64,000 bases of DNA from Solimonas sp040066175. GTDB taxonomy: Bacteria > Pseudomonadota > Gammaproteobacteria > Nevskiales > Nevskiaceae. This document shows, in pieces, positions 47,576-56,222 of this stretch. Below the pieces are notes generated by a model. The model searched no databases. It worked only from the letters and a program-made list of their open reading frames with translations, and was not told where the DNA came from. The position numbers and the translations under genes were made by a program. Location of the stretch: NCBI RefSeq assembly GCF_040066175.1, contig NZ_JBEAAM010000002.1, forward strand, positions 62,001 to 126,000. The letters run 5' to 3'. Within the stretch, counting starts at the first letter, position 1; the number at the start of each line of letters is the position of its first letter.

Positions 47576-48486
47576 TGCACATGCCTGCAGTCAGCGTCGT
47601 CCTGCCCACCTACAATCGCGCCGCCTCGCTGGGCCGCGCCGTGCGCAGCGTGCTGCAACAGTCGGTGCGCGATCTGGAACTGATCGTCGTCGATGATGGC
47701 TCCACCGACGACACGCCGCGACTGCTCGCCGCCATCACCGACCCGCGACTGCGTGTCGTCCGTCAGCACAACCGCGGCGCGGCGGCGGCACGCAACGCCG
47801 GCATCGCGCTGGCGACCGCGGAATGGCTCGCCTTCCAGGACAGCGACGACGAATGGCTGCCCGACAAGCTCGCCCTGCAACTCGACGCGGCGCGGGCCGC
47901 TGGCGGCGACGTCGGACTCGTGCTCGCCGGCTATCGCTCCGCGCACCCGGGCATGGCGCGCGACATCCGGCCGCGCTCGGCGCTGCACCGCGGCGACCCG
48001 CTGCCCGACCTGCTCGACGGCTGGCCGATCATCACGCCGACCTGGCTGGTGCGCCGCGCGCTGGTGCAGACGCTCGGCGGCTTCGATGAAAGCCTGACGT
48101 GCTTCGAGGACTGGGACCTCGTGTTCCGGCTGGCGGATTGCACGCGCATCGCCGCGATCCCCGGTCCGGTGCTCGTCAAGTACGGCAGCACCGACAGCGT
48201 GTGCGGCAACCGCGTGCATCTGCGCGATGCCACGGCCTGGCTGCTCGCCCACCACGGTCATCGCTGGCACGGGCATCCGTGGCGCCTGGCACGGCGCCAC
48301 GCCGCACTCGGCTGCCTGCAATACCACACCGGCCAGCGCGACCAGGCGCGCGCGAGCTTCCGCACGGCGATGCGCCTGGCACCGCTGCACCCGGCGACCG
48401 GGCTGTGGCTCGCTTCGTTCCTGCATCGCAAGGCGGTCCGCGCCATCGAGCGCCTGGCGCCGCATGCGGCGGGCTTCGCACCATGA
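47575..48486 (+). CDS. Glycosyltransferase family 2 protein, copy 2
   Basis: This 303-residue GT2 enzyme has VSVVLPTYNRAASLGRAVRS, LIVVDDGSTDDTPRLL and the acidic QDSDDEWLPDKL. GGFDESLTCFEDWDLVFRL near residue 175 carries the ED catalytic motif. ATG 47575 overlaps the previous stop by one base (TGATG); GTG 47572 also fits. It is paralogous to the next two genes. Confidence 0.9.
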   Translation: MHMPAVSVVLPTYNRAASLGRAVRSVLQQSVRDLELIVVDDGSTDDTPRLLAAITDPRLRVVRQHNRGAAAARNAGIALATAEWLAFQDSDDEWLPDKLALQLDAARAAGGDVGLVLAGYRSAHPGMARDIRPRSALHRGDPLPDLLDGWPIITPTWLVRRALVQTLGGFDESLTCFEDWDLVFRLADCTRIAAIPGPVLVKYGSTDSVCGNRVHLRDATAWLLAHHGHRWHGHPWRLARRHAALGCLQYHTGQRDQARASFRTAMRLAPLHPATGLWLASFLHRKAVRAIERLAPHAAGFAP

Positions 48487-49475
48487 GTGGCCGGATCGAA
48501 GTCCAGCAGCGGGCCTCCCCGCCGCCGGCGGATCGGCCCCTGGTCTCGGTCATCGTCCCGACCCGCAACCGCGCACCGCTGCTCGCCCGCTCGGTCATGA
48601 GCGTGCTCGGCCAGAGCTGGCGCAATCTCGAACTGATCGTCGTCGATGACGGTTCGACCGATGACACGGCGGCGGTCCTCGCCGCCGTCGATGACCCGCG
48701 CCTGCGCGTGCTGCGTCGGCAGCAGGGCTCTTCGGCCGCGGCGGCGCGCAATGCCGGCATCGGCGCGGCGCGCGGATCGTATCTCGCCTTCAACGACGAC
48801 GACGACATCTGGCTGCCGCACAAGCTGGAACGGCAGATGAGCGCGCTGCTGGCCGCTCCGGCAGGTTTCGGTCTGTGCCTGTGCGGACGTCTGCTGCTCG
48901 CCCCCGGACGCGCCGCTCTGATCTCGGGCGCCGCGCGGGCGGGCGAACTGGATTTCCGCCGCGGCAATGGCCGCGGCGGCCCCGACTATGCCCTGATCGC
49001 GACGCCGTCCTGGGTCGTGCGCCGCAGTGCGCTGGAGGCCGTCGGCGGCTTCGACGAGCGCCTGGTGACCTGGGAGGACTGGGAACTCGCCCTGAGACTG
49101 TGGCAGCAGTACGACGTTCTGGTCCTCGACGAACCGCTGTACGTGCAGGACCAGCTCGCCGGCGGGCACCTGTTCCGCCTCGAACGCGCGAAGGCCGACG
49201 CGCTGCGCGTCATCGAGGACAAACACGGCGCGCTGTGGGCACACGACCGTCGGGTGCGCGCCCGGCACCAGTACGTGATCGGACTGGCGCTGAGCCTGCA
49301 CGAGCCGCGGCCGGCCGGCCGTGCGGAACTGTGGCACTCACTGCGACTGCACCCCTGGTCGGCCAAGACCTTGACCGCGCTGTTCCTCACCTGCGTGCCC
49401 GACGCGTGGTCCCGGCGGACGGCCTCGTTGCTGCGCCGGCTGCGCGCAACCATCCACCGGGCCACCGTCGCATGA
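48483..49475 (+). CDS. Glycosyltransferase family 2 protein, copy 3
   Basis: This 330-residue GT2 enzyme has VSVIVPTRNRAPLLARSVMS, LIVVDDGSTDDTAAVL and FNDDDDIWLPHKLE. GGFDERLVTWEDWELALRL is the catalytic ED region. Four-base stop/start overlaps on both sides show coupling to the neighbouring GT2 genes. Confidence 0.9.
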   Translation: MSGRIEVQQRASPPPADRPLVSVIVPTRNRAPLLARSVMSVLGQSWRNLELIVVDDGSTDDTAAVLAAVDDPRLRVLRRQQGSSAAAARNAGIGAARGSYLAFNDDDDIWLPHKLERQMSALLAAPAGFGLCLCGRLLLAPGRAALISGAARAGELDFRRGNGRGGPDYALIATPSWVVRRSALEAVGGFDERLVTWEDWELALRLWQQYDVLVLDEPLYVQDQLAGGHLFRLERAKADALRVIEDKHGALWAHDRRVRARHQYVIGLALSLHEPRPAGRAELWHSLRLHPWSAKTLTALFLTCVPDAWSRRTASLLRRLRATIHRATVA

Positions 49476-50404
49476 CAGCTCCACGTGTCAGCGTGGTATT
49501 GCCGACTTACAACCGGCTGCGCACGCTGCCGCGCGCCGTCGCCAGTGTGCTCGACCAGGACGAGGTCGATCTGGAACTCATCGTCGTCGATGATGCCGGC
49601 AACGATGGCAGCGAACGCTGGCTGGCCGAACTCGCTGCGCGTGAACCGCGCGTGCGCGTGCTCAGGCACGAGCGCAACGGCGGCGTGTCGCGGGCGCGCA
49701 ACACCGGCATCGCCGCGGCGCGCGGCGATTTCATCGCCTTCCAGGACAGCGACGACGAGTGGCTGCCGGGCCGCATGCGCGCCCTGATGGACTGCCTGAC
49801 CCGACAGCCGCCGAGCGTCGGCGCGGTCGCGGGCGGGCTCGTGCGACACAAGCGACGCGGACTTCAGGTGTGCCGCTGGGTCGCGCCGCGCAGCGACGGC
49901 GGACCGCAGCCGGTAGACTTCGACGCCATTGCCAGAGCCTGCTTTGCGCACTGCCAGGCGATGCTGTTCCGGCGCGCCGCGCTGGCAGACATCGGCGGCT
50001 TCGATGCGACGATCCAGGCCGGCGAGGACTGGGATCTCTGCTTGCGCCTCGCACAACGTTTCAGCATCGTCGAAATCGCCGAGCCGGTCACTCGCGCCTA
50101 CGCCAGCCGCGACAGTCTGACCCGCCGCCGCAGCCAGCTGACGACGGCGTTCGGTCGCGTCCTCGCCCGCGACGGCACACGGATGCAACCGGCCACGCGC
50201 GCGCGCATCCATCGCATGGCGGCGATCGACGCCTGCATCGCCGGCGACCGCGACGTCAGCCGGACCCACCTGGCGCAGGCGCGGCAGCTTGCGCCCGGCG
50301 ACCTGCGCCTGCGCCTGCTCGCCGCGATGCTCAGGCTGGCGCCGGGGCTGACGGCGGCGCTGGCTTCGAGCTGGCGCGAGATGCGCCGCATGGCGGCGGC
50401 ATGA
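49472..50404 (+). CDS. Glycosyltransferase family 2 protein, copy 4
   Basis: This 310-residue GT2 enzyme has VSVVLPTYNRLRTLPRAVAS, LIVVDDAGNDGSERWL, QDSDDEWLPGRM and GGFDATIQAGEDWDLCLRL. It shares architecture and length with copies 2 and 3, consistent with tandem duplication and divergence. The TGA overlaps the ATG of the following GT4 gene. Confidence 0.9.
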   Translation: MTAPRVSVVLPTYNRLRTLPRAVASVLDQDEVDLELIVVDDAGNDGSERWLAELAAREPRVRVLRHERNGGVSRARNTGIAAARGDFIAFQDSDDEWLPGRMRALMDCLTRQPPSVGAVAGGLVRHKRRGLQVCRWVAPRSDGGPQPVDFDAIARACFAHCQAMLFRRAALADIGGFDATIQAGEDWDLCLRLAQRFSIVEIAEPVTRAYASRDSLTRRRSQLTTAFGRVLARDGTRMQPATRARIHRMAAIDACIAGDRDVSRTHLAQARQLAPGDLRLRLLAAMLRLAPGLTAALASSWREMRRMAAA

Positions 50405-51498
50405 GCATCCGCCGCTTCCTCGTCGATCTCTCCATGCTGCCGCGCGGCACGACCGGCGTCGGCGTGTACGCGATTCACATGGCCCGGCACCTGGAGCGGT
50501 CGTTCCGCTGCCGCGTGCTCGCGCCGCCGTACTGGTGTGCGCAGTTCAACGATCCGATCGAGTGCCCGCCGCCGCTGGCGTGGCGCAACACGCTGTTTGG
50601 CCGCGACCCGAGCGCACGCTTCTGGCGGCGCGAACTCGGGCTGCGCAGCGACGATCTGCTGTACGCGCCGCACATGCGCGGCCACTGGGGTTTCGACAAT
50701 CAGATCGTGACCATCCACGATCTCATCCACCATCACTATCCGACGCGCAATTTCGTGAACAACGCGTACAACCGTCACGTGCTGCCCGCCGTGGTGCGCC
50801 GCGCGCGTGCGGTATTCACCGTCTCGCAGACCGCGAAGCGCGAGTTGTGCGACTTCTACGGCCTCGACCCGCGGCGCGTCGATGTGGTGCCCAACGGCAT
50901 CGACCTGCAGAACTGGCGACCCGCACCCTCGGCACAGCCGTCGCGGCCGCCCTACCTGCTGACCGTGAGTGCGAACCGGCCGTACAAGAACACGCTCGAG
51001 CTCCTGGAGCAGCGGTCGCTCTGGGCAGACCGCTACCGGCTGGTGATCGTGTCGTGGCGCTCACGCTACGGACGCGCCTTGCACCGTGCGGTGATGAACC
51101 TGGGCCTGCAGGATCGGGTGGACTTCCTGGACGGCCTGCCGGAACACGAACTGATCGCCCTCTACCGGGGCTGCTCCGCCCTGGTGTACCCGTCGCTGCT
51201 CGAAGGATTCGGGCGCCCCCCGCTCGAAGCGATGGCCGTGGGCCGGCCGGTGATCCTGTCGGACATCCCGGTCCACCGGGAAACCTTCGGCGAGGCCGGA
51301 ATCTTCGTGACGCCGGGCCAGCCGGAGAGCTGGGCGCGCGCGTTCGCGGCGCTCGACGATCCACCACGGGTCGCGGACCACATCGAGCGTGGTCTGCGGC
51401 TGGCACAGCGCTACAGCTGGCAGAGCTGCGGCCAGCGGTTGACGGACGCGCTGCTGCAGGTCGAACCGGCGCTCGATGCCCTGCGCGTGGGCACCTGA
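50401..51498 (+). CDS. Glycosyltransferase family 4 protein
   Basis: This 365-residue GT-B enzyme has the N-terminal LPRGTTGVGVYAIHMARHLE, VVPNGIDLQNW and YLLTVSANRPYKN. The E-x7-E motif is LLEGFGRPPLEAMAVGRPV. The order is typical of mannosyl- or glucosyltransferases of the GT4 family. It is the last member of a chain of genes joined by start/stop overlaps from 43715. Confidence 0.9.
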   Translation: MSIRRFLVDLSMLPRGTTGVGVYAIHMARHLERSFRCRVLAPPYWCAQFNDPIECPPPLAWRNTLFGRDPSARFWRRELGLRSDDLLYAPHMRGHWGFDNQIVTIHDLIHHHYPTRNFVNNAYNRHVLPAVVRRARAVFTVSQTAKRELCDFYGLDPRRVDVVPNGIDLQNWRPAPSAQPSRPPYLLTVSANRPYKNTLELLEQRSLWADRYRLVIVSWRSRYGRALHRAVMNLGLQDRVDFLDGLPEHELIALYRGCSALVYPSLLEGFGRPPLEAMAVGRPVILSDIPVHRETFGEAGIFVTPGQPESWARAFAALDDPPRVADHIERGLRLAQRYSWQSCGQRLTDALLQVEPALDALRVGT

Positions 51499-51508
51499 TC
51501 GTGCGCCG

Positions 51509-52987
51509 ATGGATCATTCCCGCGTCACCGCCCATCCGCACCTCCAGGCATTGCCCGGCGCCATGTCCGTGAACAGCTCGGCCCCGCTCCGGCACCCTGT
51601 CACACGCCTGAGGCACCTCTGGTGGGCCTTGCCGATGCTGCTGATCGCGTCCGGCCCGCCGATGCTGCGCGACGAGCGGCGCGGGGCGCTGGCGTCGCTG
51701 CAGGGACAGATCGATGCCTGGATCCTGTGGCAGCTGGCCGTGTACGCGCTCGCCGGCGGGCTCGCCCTGCTGTACCTCGCAGGACCGCTGCGCCGCGGCG
51801 TGCATCGGCGCAACGGACCGCTGCTGGCCCTGAGCGGGTTCCTGTGCCTGCTGTTCGCGACATCGTCGCTGTGGTCGCCTTCGATCGTCGCGACGTTGAG
51901 CATGAGCCTGCTGCTCGGCCTGGCGATGCTGGTCACCGCCCAGTTCGCGTCCACCGGGGCACGACTCGACCACGGCGCGCTGGACCTGCTGGGCGCACTG
52001 AGGCTGCTGGCGGGCGTGCTGATGGGCCTGGTGATGTTGGCCTATCTCACGGATCAGCGCGGCATCGTCCAGTGGGTGCCGACCGGCATCCGCGTGCGCG
52101 GCGGCCGCCTGGGCGTGCAGCAGACGCTCGGCCCCACCGTCTTCGTGATCTCTCTGTACTTCCTCGCGTTCGGTCTGCGGAACCGCGCGACCGAACTGTT
52201 CTGGATCGCATTCAGTCTTGCGGCGGTCTGGATGGCGCGGACCCGCGCCGCCTACGTGACGGTGGCGATCGGCGCGCTGGGCGTGTGGGTGCTGTGGATT
52301 CGCACGCACCCCGAGCGGCGGCGGCTGATGCAGAAGCTGCTGCTGACGTCGATCGTCGCGTCGATACTGCTGGCCCTGGTCGCAGCATTCAGCGGCCTGC
52401 TGCAGGCGACCTGGTACCGTGGCGGCAGTGCCGACTCGGTGACGACGCTGAGTCATCGCACCACCGTGTGGAGCTGGACGTTCCGGGAGATCGCCGAGCG
52501 CCCCTGGGGATTCGGCTATTCGACCGGTTTCCGCAACATGTTCCTCAACATCGACGCGGTGACCAGCGACGCCTACCGCTACGAAGGGCTCCTGGTCGAA
52601 CGGATCGGCGAGGCGCACAACTCGCACCTGGAAGTCCTCGTCGCCGCCGGCTGGACCGGATTCGCGATCTACCTGGGGATCCTCGGCATCGTCGTCCATC
52701 GCGGCGTCCGGGTCTTGCGCATGCGCGGCATCTCCGCGGAACTGCGGCATGGCGCCCGCGTGGCCATGATCCTGCTGGCGATGTTCATGGTGGACGGGAT
52801 GACGACATCCTCCTACGCGCTGCCCACGCGTCAGCCGTTCGGCATCCTGCTGTTCGTGATCGGGCTCGTGCTGATCATCGAAGCGCGCGCATCCGTTCGC
52901 GCGCCGCGCCCGCTGTCACTGGTCGAAACGCCGCCGGATGCGCCAGACCCCCAGCGCGACGCGAGTGCGGCCGCCCGGTCCGCGTAG
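51509..52987 (+). CDS. Wzy/WaaL-type O-antigen polymerase/ligase-like membrane protein
   Basis: This 492-residue membrane protein has about ten to twelve helices. Between two hydrophobic halves lies a large periplasmic loop (about residues 295-380) containing SHRTTVWSWTFREIAERPW and GFGYSTGFRNM, then EAHNSHLEVLVAAGW, the pattern of the Wzy_C family. It probably polymerises repeat units, or ligates chains. ATG 51509 or ATG 51563 could be the start. It ends 23 bases from a convergent sulfotransferase. Confidence 0.8.
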   Translation: MDHSRVTAHPHLQALPGAMSVNSSAPLRHPVTRLRHLWWALPMLLIASGPPMLRDERRGALASLQGQIDAWILWQLAVYALAGGLALLYLAGPLRRGVHRRNGPLLALSGFLCLLFATSSLWSPSIVATLSMSLLLGLAMLVTAQFASTGARLDHGALDLLGALRLLAGVLMGLVMLAYLTDQRGIVQWVPTGIRVRGGRLGVQQTLGPTVFVISLYFLAFGLRNRATELFWIAFSLAAVWMARTRAAYVTVAIGALGVWVLWIRTHPERRRLMQKLLLTSIVASILLALVAAFSGLLQATWYRGGSADSVTTLSHRTTVWSWTFREIAERPWGFGYSTGFRNMFLNIDAVTSDAYRYEGLLVERIGEAHNSHLEVLVAAGWTGFAIYLGILGIVVHRGVRVLRMRGISAELRHGARVAMILLAMFMVDGMTTSSYALPTRQPFGILLFVIGLVLIIEARASVRAPRPLSLVETPPDAPDPQRDASAAARSA

Positions 52988-53010
52988 CCAGGCCGGCAGC
53001 CTGCGCCGGT

Positions 53011-53931
53011 TCACCAGCGATCACCGCGCTCGTAGCCCAGCCGCACCAGCACGTCGCCGGCCGCTTCCTTGAACGCCGCGCGATGGTCTGGCCCGAAGTG
53101 ATGCTGCCAATCGCCGGTGCCGCCTTTCCTGAAGGTCAGGCTCTTCTCGCTGAACATCCCGTCGGCCACCGCCAGGGCCCGGCTCTCGTCGATCGGACGC
53201 CCGACGAACTCCGCGATCCGCCGCACCTCGCGGATCTGCGCATCCAGACTGCCGCCGCCACGGGGACCGACGAGCTGCTCATAACGGCACACCAGCACCG
53301 ACGGGTCCTCGCACCACTGCACGAAGCCCCGCAACCGGGTGCCGATCGGCGCGAGCGCTTCGACGCCGGGAATCGCGGAGAATCCCCGGATGGTCGCCAT
53401 CAAGCGCTGGTCGTCGCTGGCCAGCGACTGCGCAAAGTACGCATGGTGATGATGATGCGTCTCGCGCATCACGTAGTGCACGTAGGAAACCGCGATGTCG
53501 CGCGGATCGCGCAGCAGCAGCACATGCCGGAACTGCAGTTCCCGGAGCATCTCGTGCAGCGCAGGGTGGTAGGTCGCGTGCGCGGTGACGAAGGTGCCGT
53601 TGCGGCAACGCCCGATGAATCGCCGCAGCGCCGGCTCATCGAGCGTGACGAAGGGTTCGGTATGCTGGACGTGCACGTCCTCGGGGCGGCTCGGCGGTGC
53701 CGTGAACTCGGCCAGCGAGAAATGCCGGCCCGAAAAGATCATCCGCGGCAGCAGCGACAGACAGTCGGACAGCAAGTGCGTACCCGACTTGCCCGGCCCG
53801 TTCAGAAAGACGCGCGGCGGCGGCAGGAAGACATTGGCGCGCAATGCGGTCGCGTAGGCCCAGACCCCGACCCTGCGCAGCGCGCGGCTGTTCCGCGTTT
53901 TCCGGTTCGCAAACCTGAGCAAGACCAACAT
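53011..53931 (-). CDS. Sulfotransferase-domain protein, second type
   Basis: This 306-residue minus-strand protein has the PAPS loop VFLNGPGKSGTHLLSDCLS, and LLLRDPRDIAVSYVHYVM as the 3'-phosphate loop. A histidine run, THHHHHAYFAQ, lies in the middle. It is not a close paralogue of the 39405 gene. ATG 53931 follows a hydrophobic N-terminal segment. It is predicted to sulfate the polysaccharide or a related lipid. Divergent from the GT4 gene at 54114. Confidence 0.85.
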   Translation of the reverse strand: MLVLLRFANRKTRNSRALRRVGVWAYATALRANVFLPPPRVFLNGPGKSGTHLLSDCLSLLPRMIFSGRHFSLAEFTAPPSRPEDVHVQHTEPFVTLDEPALRRFIGRCRNGTFVTAHATYHPALHEMLRELQFRHVLLLRDPRDIAVSYVHYVMRETHHHHHAYFAQSLASDDQRLMATIRGFSAIPGVEALAPIGTRLRGFVQWCEDPSVLVCRYEQLVGPRGGGSLDAQIREVRRIAEFVGRPIDESRALAVADGMFSEKSLTFRKGGTGDWQHHFGPDHRAAFKEAAGDVLVRLGYERGDRW

Positions 53932-54004
53932 GGGCAAGAGTCCTCTCCGCGAGGGCGCGCTGGATGCGGGCGCCTTCAATCGTGCCGGAACCGCCCTGCG
54001 CGTA

Positions 54005-54033
54005 CGTTTATCGGACTGCGTGCTGGGGGTCAA
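54005..54033 (-). promoter_or_regulatory. Possible promoter for the minus-strand sulfotransferase
   Basis: On the minus strand TTGACC (54033-54028) and TAAACG (54010-54005) are 17 bases apart in the 182-base divergent region. The -35 is good, the -10 weak. No convincing promoter for the plus-strand gene was seen in the same region. Confidence 0.35.
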
Positions 54034-54113
54034 CCACGGCTCGCCCCTCGATGCGCGCACCCGGCAAAGCAGGCACACTTGCGCGCGGGGAGCCCGGCCG
54101 ATCCGTTGAAACG

Positions 54114-55334
54114 ATGCGCATCCTGCTGATTCACAGCCATTACCGCAGCAGCATGCCCAGCGGCGAGAACGTCAGTTTCCAGAGCATCCGGAACCTGCTG
54201 GCCGAGGCCGGCCATGTCGTCGAGACGTTCGAACGCCACAGCGACGACATCGCGGCGACCCGTCCGCTCGCATTGTTCGAGGCGGCGTTGCTGACACCCT
54301 GGAACCCGCTGAACCACGGCAGGCTCGCACGCACCGTGGCGCACTTCCGCCCCGACCTGGCACACGTCGAGAACACCTTCCCCCTGCTGTCACCCTCCGT
54401 GTACTGGACGCTGGCCCGGCTGGGCGTGCCCACGGTGGCCAGCATCCGCAACTACCGCAGCTGGTGTGCTGCGGGCATCGCCTACCGCGATGGCATGCCG
54501 TGCCGCGCCTGCCTCGACCGGGCCAGTGTCCGGCCGGCGCTGCAGCACGGCTGCTACCGGGCGAGCCGGCCCGCGACCGTGCCACTGGCCGCAACCATCG
54601 CCCTCCACCGCCGGCTCGGCACTCTCAAGAACAAGCCGCGACTGCTGATCGCGAACTCGGCGTTCATGCGCCAGTCGCTGATCGAATCCGGCATCCCCGG
54701 CGACCGCATCGTGGCCGTTCCCAATTTCGTCCGCGATTCCGGCGCGACGACGGCCTGGAAGGACCGCGACCATCGGGTCCTGTTCGTCGGGCGCCTGGAT
54801 CCCGAGAAAGGCGCTGCGGATCTGGTCCGCGCCTGGGCGCTGCTGCCGGAAGCTGCGCCGAGTCTGGAGATCATCGGCGACGGACCACAGCGCCGCGCGC
54901 TCGAAGCACTGGCAGCCGCCCATGGCCCGTCCGGGCGTGTCCATTTCACCGGTCGCCTCGACCCGGCCGAGGTTTCGGCGCGCATGGCGCGCGCCAAGCT
55001 GATCGCCTTCCCTTCGCGCTGGTACGAAACCTTCGGCCGCGGCGTCATCGAGGCCTATGCCCACGCGGTGCCGGCGCTGGTGGCGCGCATCGGCGCACTG
55101 CCGGAACTGGTCGAACCGGGCCGCACCGGCGAGATCTTCGCACCGGGCGACGCCGCGGATCTGGCCTCGTGCGTCCAGCGGCTGTTCGCGGACGAGTCAC
55201 GGCTGCAACGCATGGCACAGCTGGCGCGGGCGCGCTACGCGCAGAACTACTCGCCCGGCGTCGTGCTGGAACGCTTGCAGGCCGCCTACGCGCAGGCCCT
55301 CGGCACGACCAACACGCCGGCGCACCATGGCTGA
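54114..55334 (+). CDS. Glycosyltransferase family 4 protein, second
   Basis: This 406-residue GT-B enzyme begins MRILLIHSHYRSSMPSGENV. It has VLFVGRLDPEKGAADLVRAW and IIGDGPQRRAL, and an E-x7-E motif, YETFGRGVIEAYAHAVPAL. ATG 54114 is the natural start. Upstream bases (53964-54113) are open in frame but look non-coding. The stop overlaps the WecG-type gene by 8 bases. Confidence 0.9.
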   Translation: MRILLIHSHYRSSMPSGENVSFQSIRNLLAEAGHVVETFERHSDDIAATRPLALFEAALLTPWNPLNHGRLARTVAHFRPDLAHVENTFPLLSPSVYWTLARLGVPTVASIRNYRSWCAAGIAYRDGMPCRACLDRASVRPALQHGCYRASRPATVPLAATIALHRRLGTLKNKPRLLIANSAFMRQSLIESGIPGDRIVAVPNFVRDSGATTAWKDRDHRVLFVGRLDPEKGAADLVRAWALLPEAAPSLEIIGDGPQRRALEALAAAHGPSGRVHFTGRLDPAEVSARMARAKLIAFPSRWYETFGRGVIEAYAHAVPALVARIGALPELVEPGRTGEIFAPGDAADLASCVQRLFADESRLQRMAQLARARYAQNYSPGVVLERLQAAYAQALGTTNTPAHHG

Positions 55335-56094
55335 GATGACTACAGCGCGCACCCCGATCCTGGGCTTCGGCGTGCAGGTCGCCGATCTCGAAGGCGCGGT
55401 GTCTTCCATCCTGCGCCGGGTCCAGGACGGCGGACGCGGCTACGCGGTGCTGTTCAACACGCACATGTGCAGCGAGGCGCACCGGGATCCGGCCTTGTGC
55501 GCTGCCGTCGAATCAGCCGAATGGGTATTCGCCGACGGCCGTCCGATCTACTGGCTGCAGCGTCTCCGCGGCGCGTCCGGCGCCCGCCAGGTTCGCGGCG
55601 CCGACCTGACCTGGGCGCTGCTCGACGCCGCCCGGCGCAGCGGCACGCCGGTCGGATTCTTTGGCGGCAGCCCGCACGTCCTGGAGTTGCTGCAGACCAA
55701 GCTCGCCTCGGACCTGCCCGGACTCGACCTGCGTCTGGCGCTGTCGCCGCCGCACGGCGGCTGGTCCGAAGAGGCCGACCGCGACTACGTCGGCCGGATC
55801 ACGGCCGCGGGCGTGCGGATCCTGTTCGTCGCCCTGGGCTGTCCGCGCCAGGAGCTGTGGATGATGCGCCATGTCGGCGAGCTGGGGGCGGTGATGCTCG
55901 GCATCGGCGCCGCCGTGGACTTCTGCGCCGGGGTCAAGCCACAGGCACCGCGACTGCTGCAGCGTCTGGGCCTCGAATGGCTGTACCGGCTGGCGACCGA
56001 GCCGCGCCGCCTGTGGCGGCGATACCTGTTTCACAATATGCACTTTCTCGCGCTGCTAGCCTTCCGCGGTCGGCGCAACTCCTCCCCGCGCTGA
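55327..56094 (+). CDS. WecG/TagA/CpsF family glycosyltransferase (GT26)
   Basis: This 255-residue protein has the GT26 pattern: EWVFADGRPIYWLQRLRG, VRGADLTWALLDAA and VGFFGGSPHVLELL. FVALGCPRQELWMMRH is followed by GIGAAVDFCAGVKPQAPRL and LEWLYRLATEPRRLWRRYL. GT26 enzymes add N-acetylmannosamine(uronate) or related sugars to undecaprenyl-linked acceptors as an early step. Its presence suggests a GlcNAc-type first sugar, but no priming enzyme is in the window. Confidence 0.9.
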   Translation: MAEMTTARTPILGFGVQVADLEGAVSSILRRVQDGGRGYAVLFNTHMCSEAHRDPALCAAVESAEWVFADGRPIYWLQRLRGASGARQVRGADLTWALLDAARRSGTPVGFFGGSPHVLELLQTKLASDLPGLDLRLALSPPHGGWSEEADRDYVGRITAAGVRILFVALGCPRQELWMMRHVGELGAVMLGIGAAVDFCAGVKPQAPRLLQRLGLEWLYRLATEPRRLWRRYLFHNMHFLALLAFRGRRNSSPR

Positions 56095-56135
56095 ACGGAT
56101 CGCTTTGGCGTCGGCAGCGTCGCCGTGCATCCGGT

Positions 56136-56148
56136 CACTGGATCAGTG
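56136..56148. promoter_or_regulatory. Small palindrome upstream of the export genes
   Basis: CACTG-GAT-CAGTG lies in the 128-base gap before the outer-membrane protein gene, next to TAGATTTA, which could be a -10 box. No good -35 is visible. It is a candidate regulator site only. Confidence 0.25.
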
Positions 56149-56222
56149 TAGATTTAGCGCCAGGGGCGACACAGTTTCCGGGGGGAGACGCGGTGGGAAA
56201 TCCTCAGTAACCCGGGTTCCAT

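Noticed and set aside
53964..54113. Upstream extension of the GT4 gene by 50 codons
   Set aside because: The added residues are not GT4-like and the ATG at 54114 starts exactly at the typical MRILLIHSHY beginning.
56027..56034. TGTTTCAC, half of a ParB parS site
   Set aside because: Only one half-site is present and it lies within the coding sequence of the GT26 gene (LFHNMHF), so it is probably chance.
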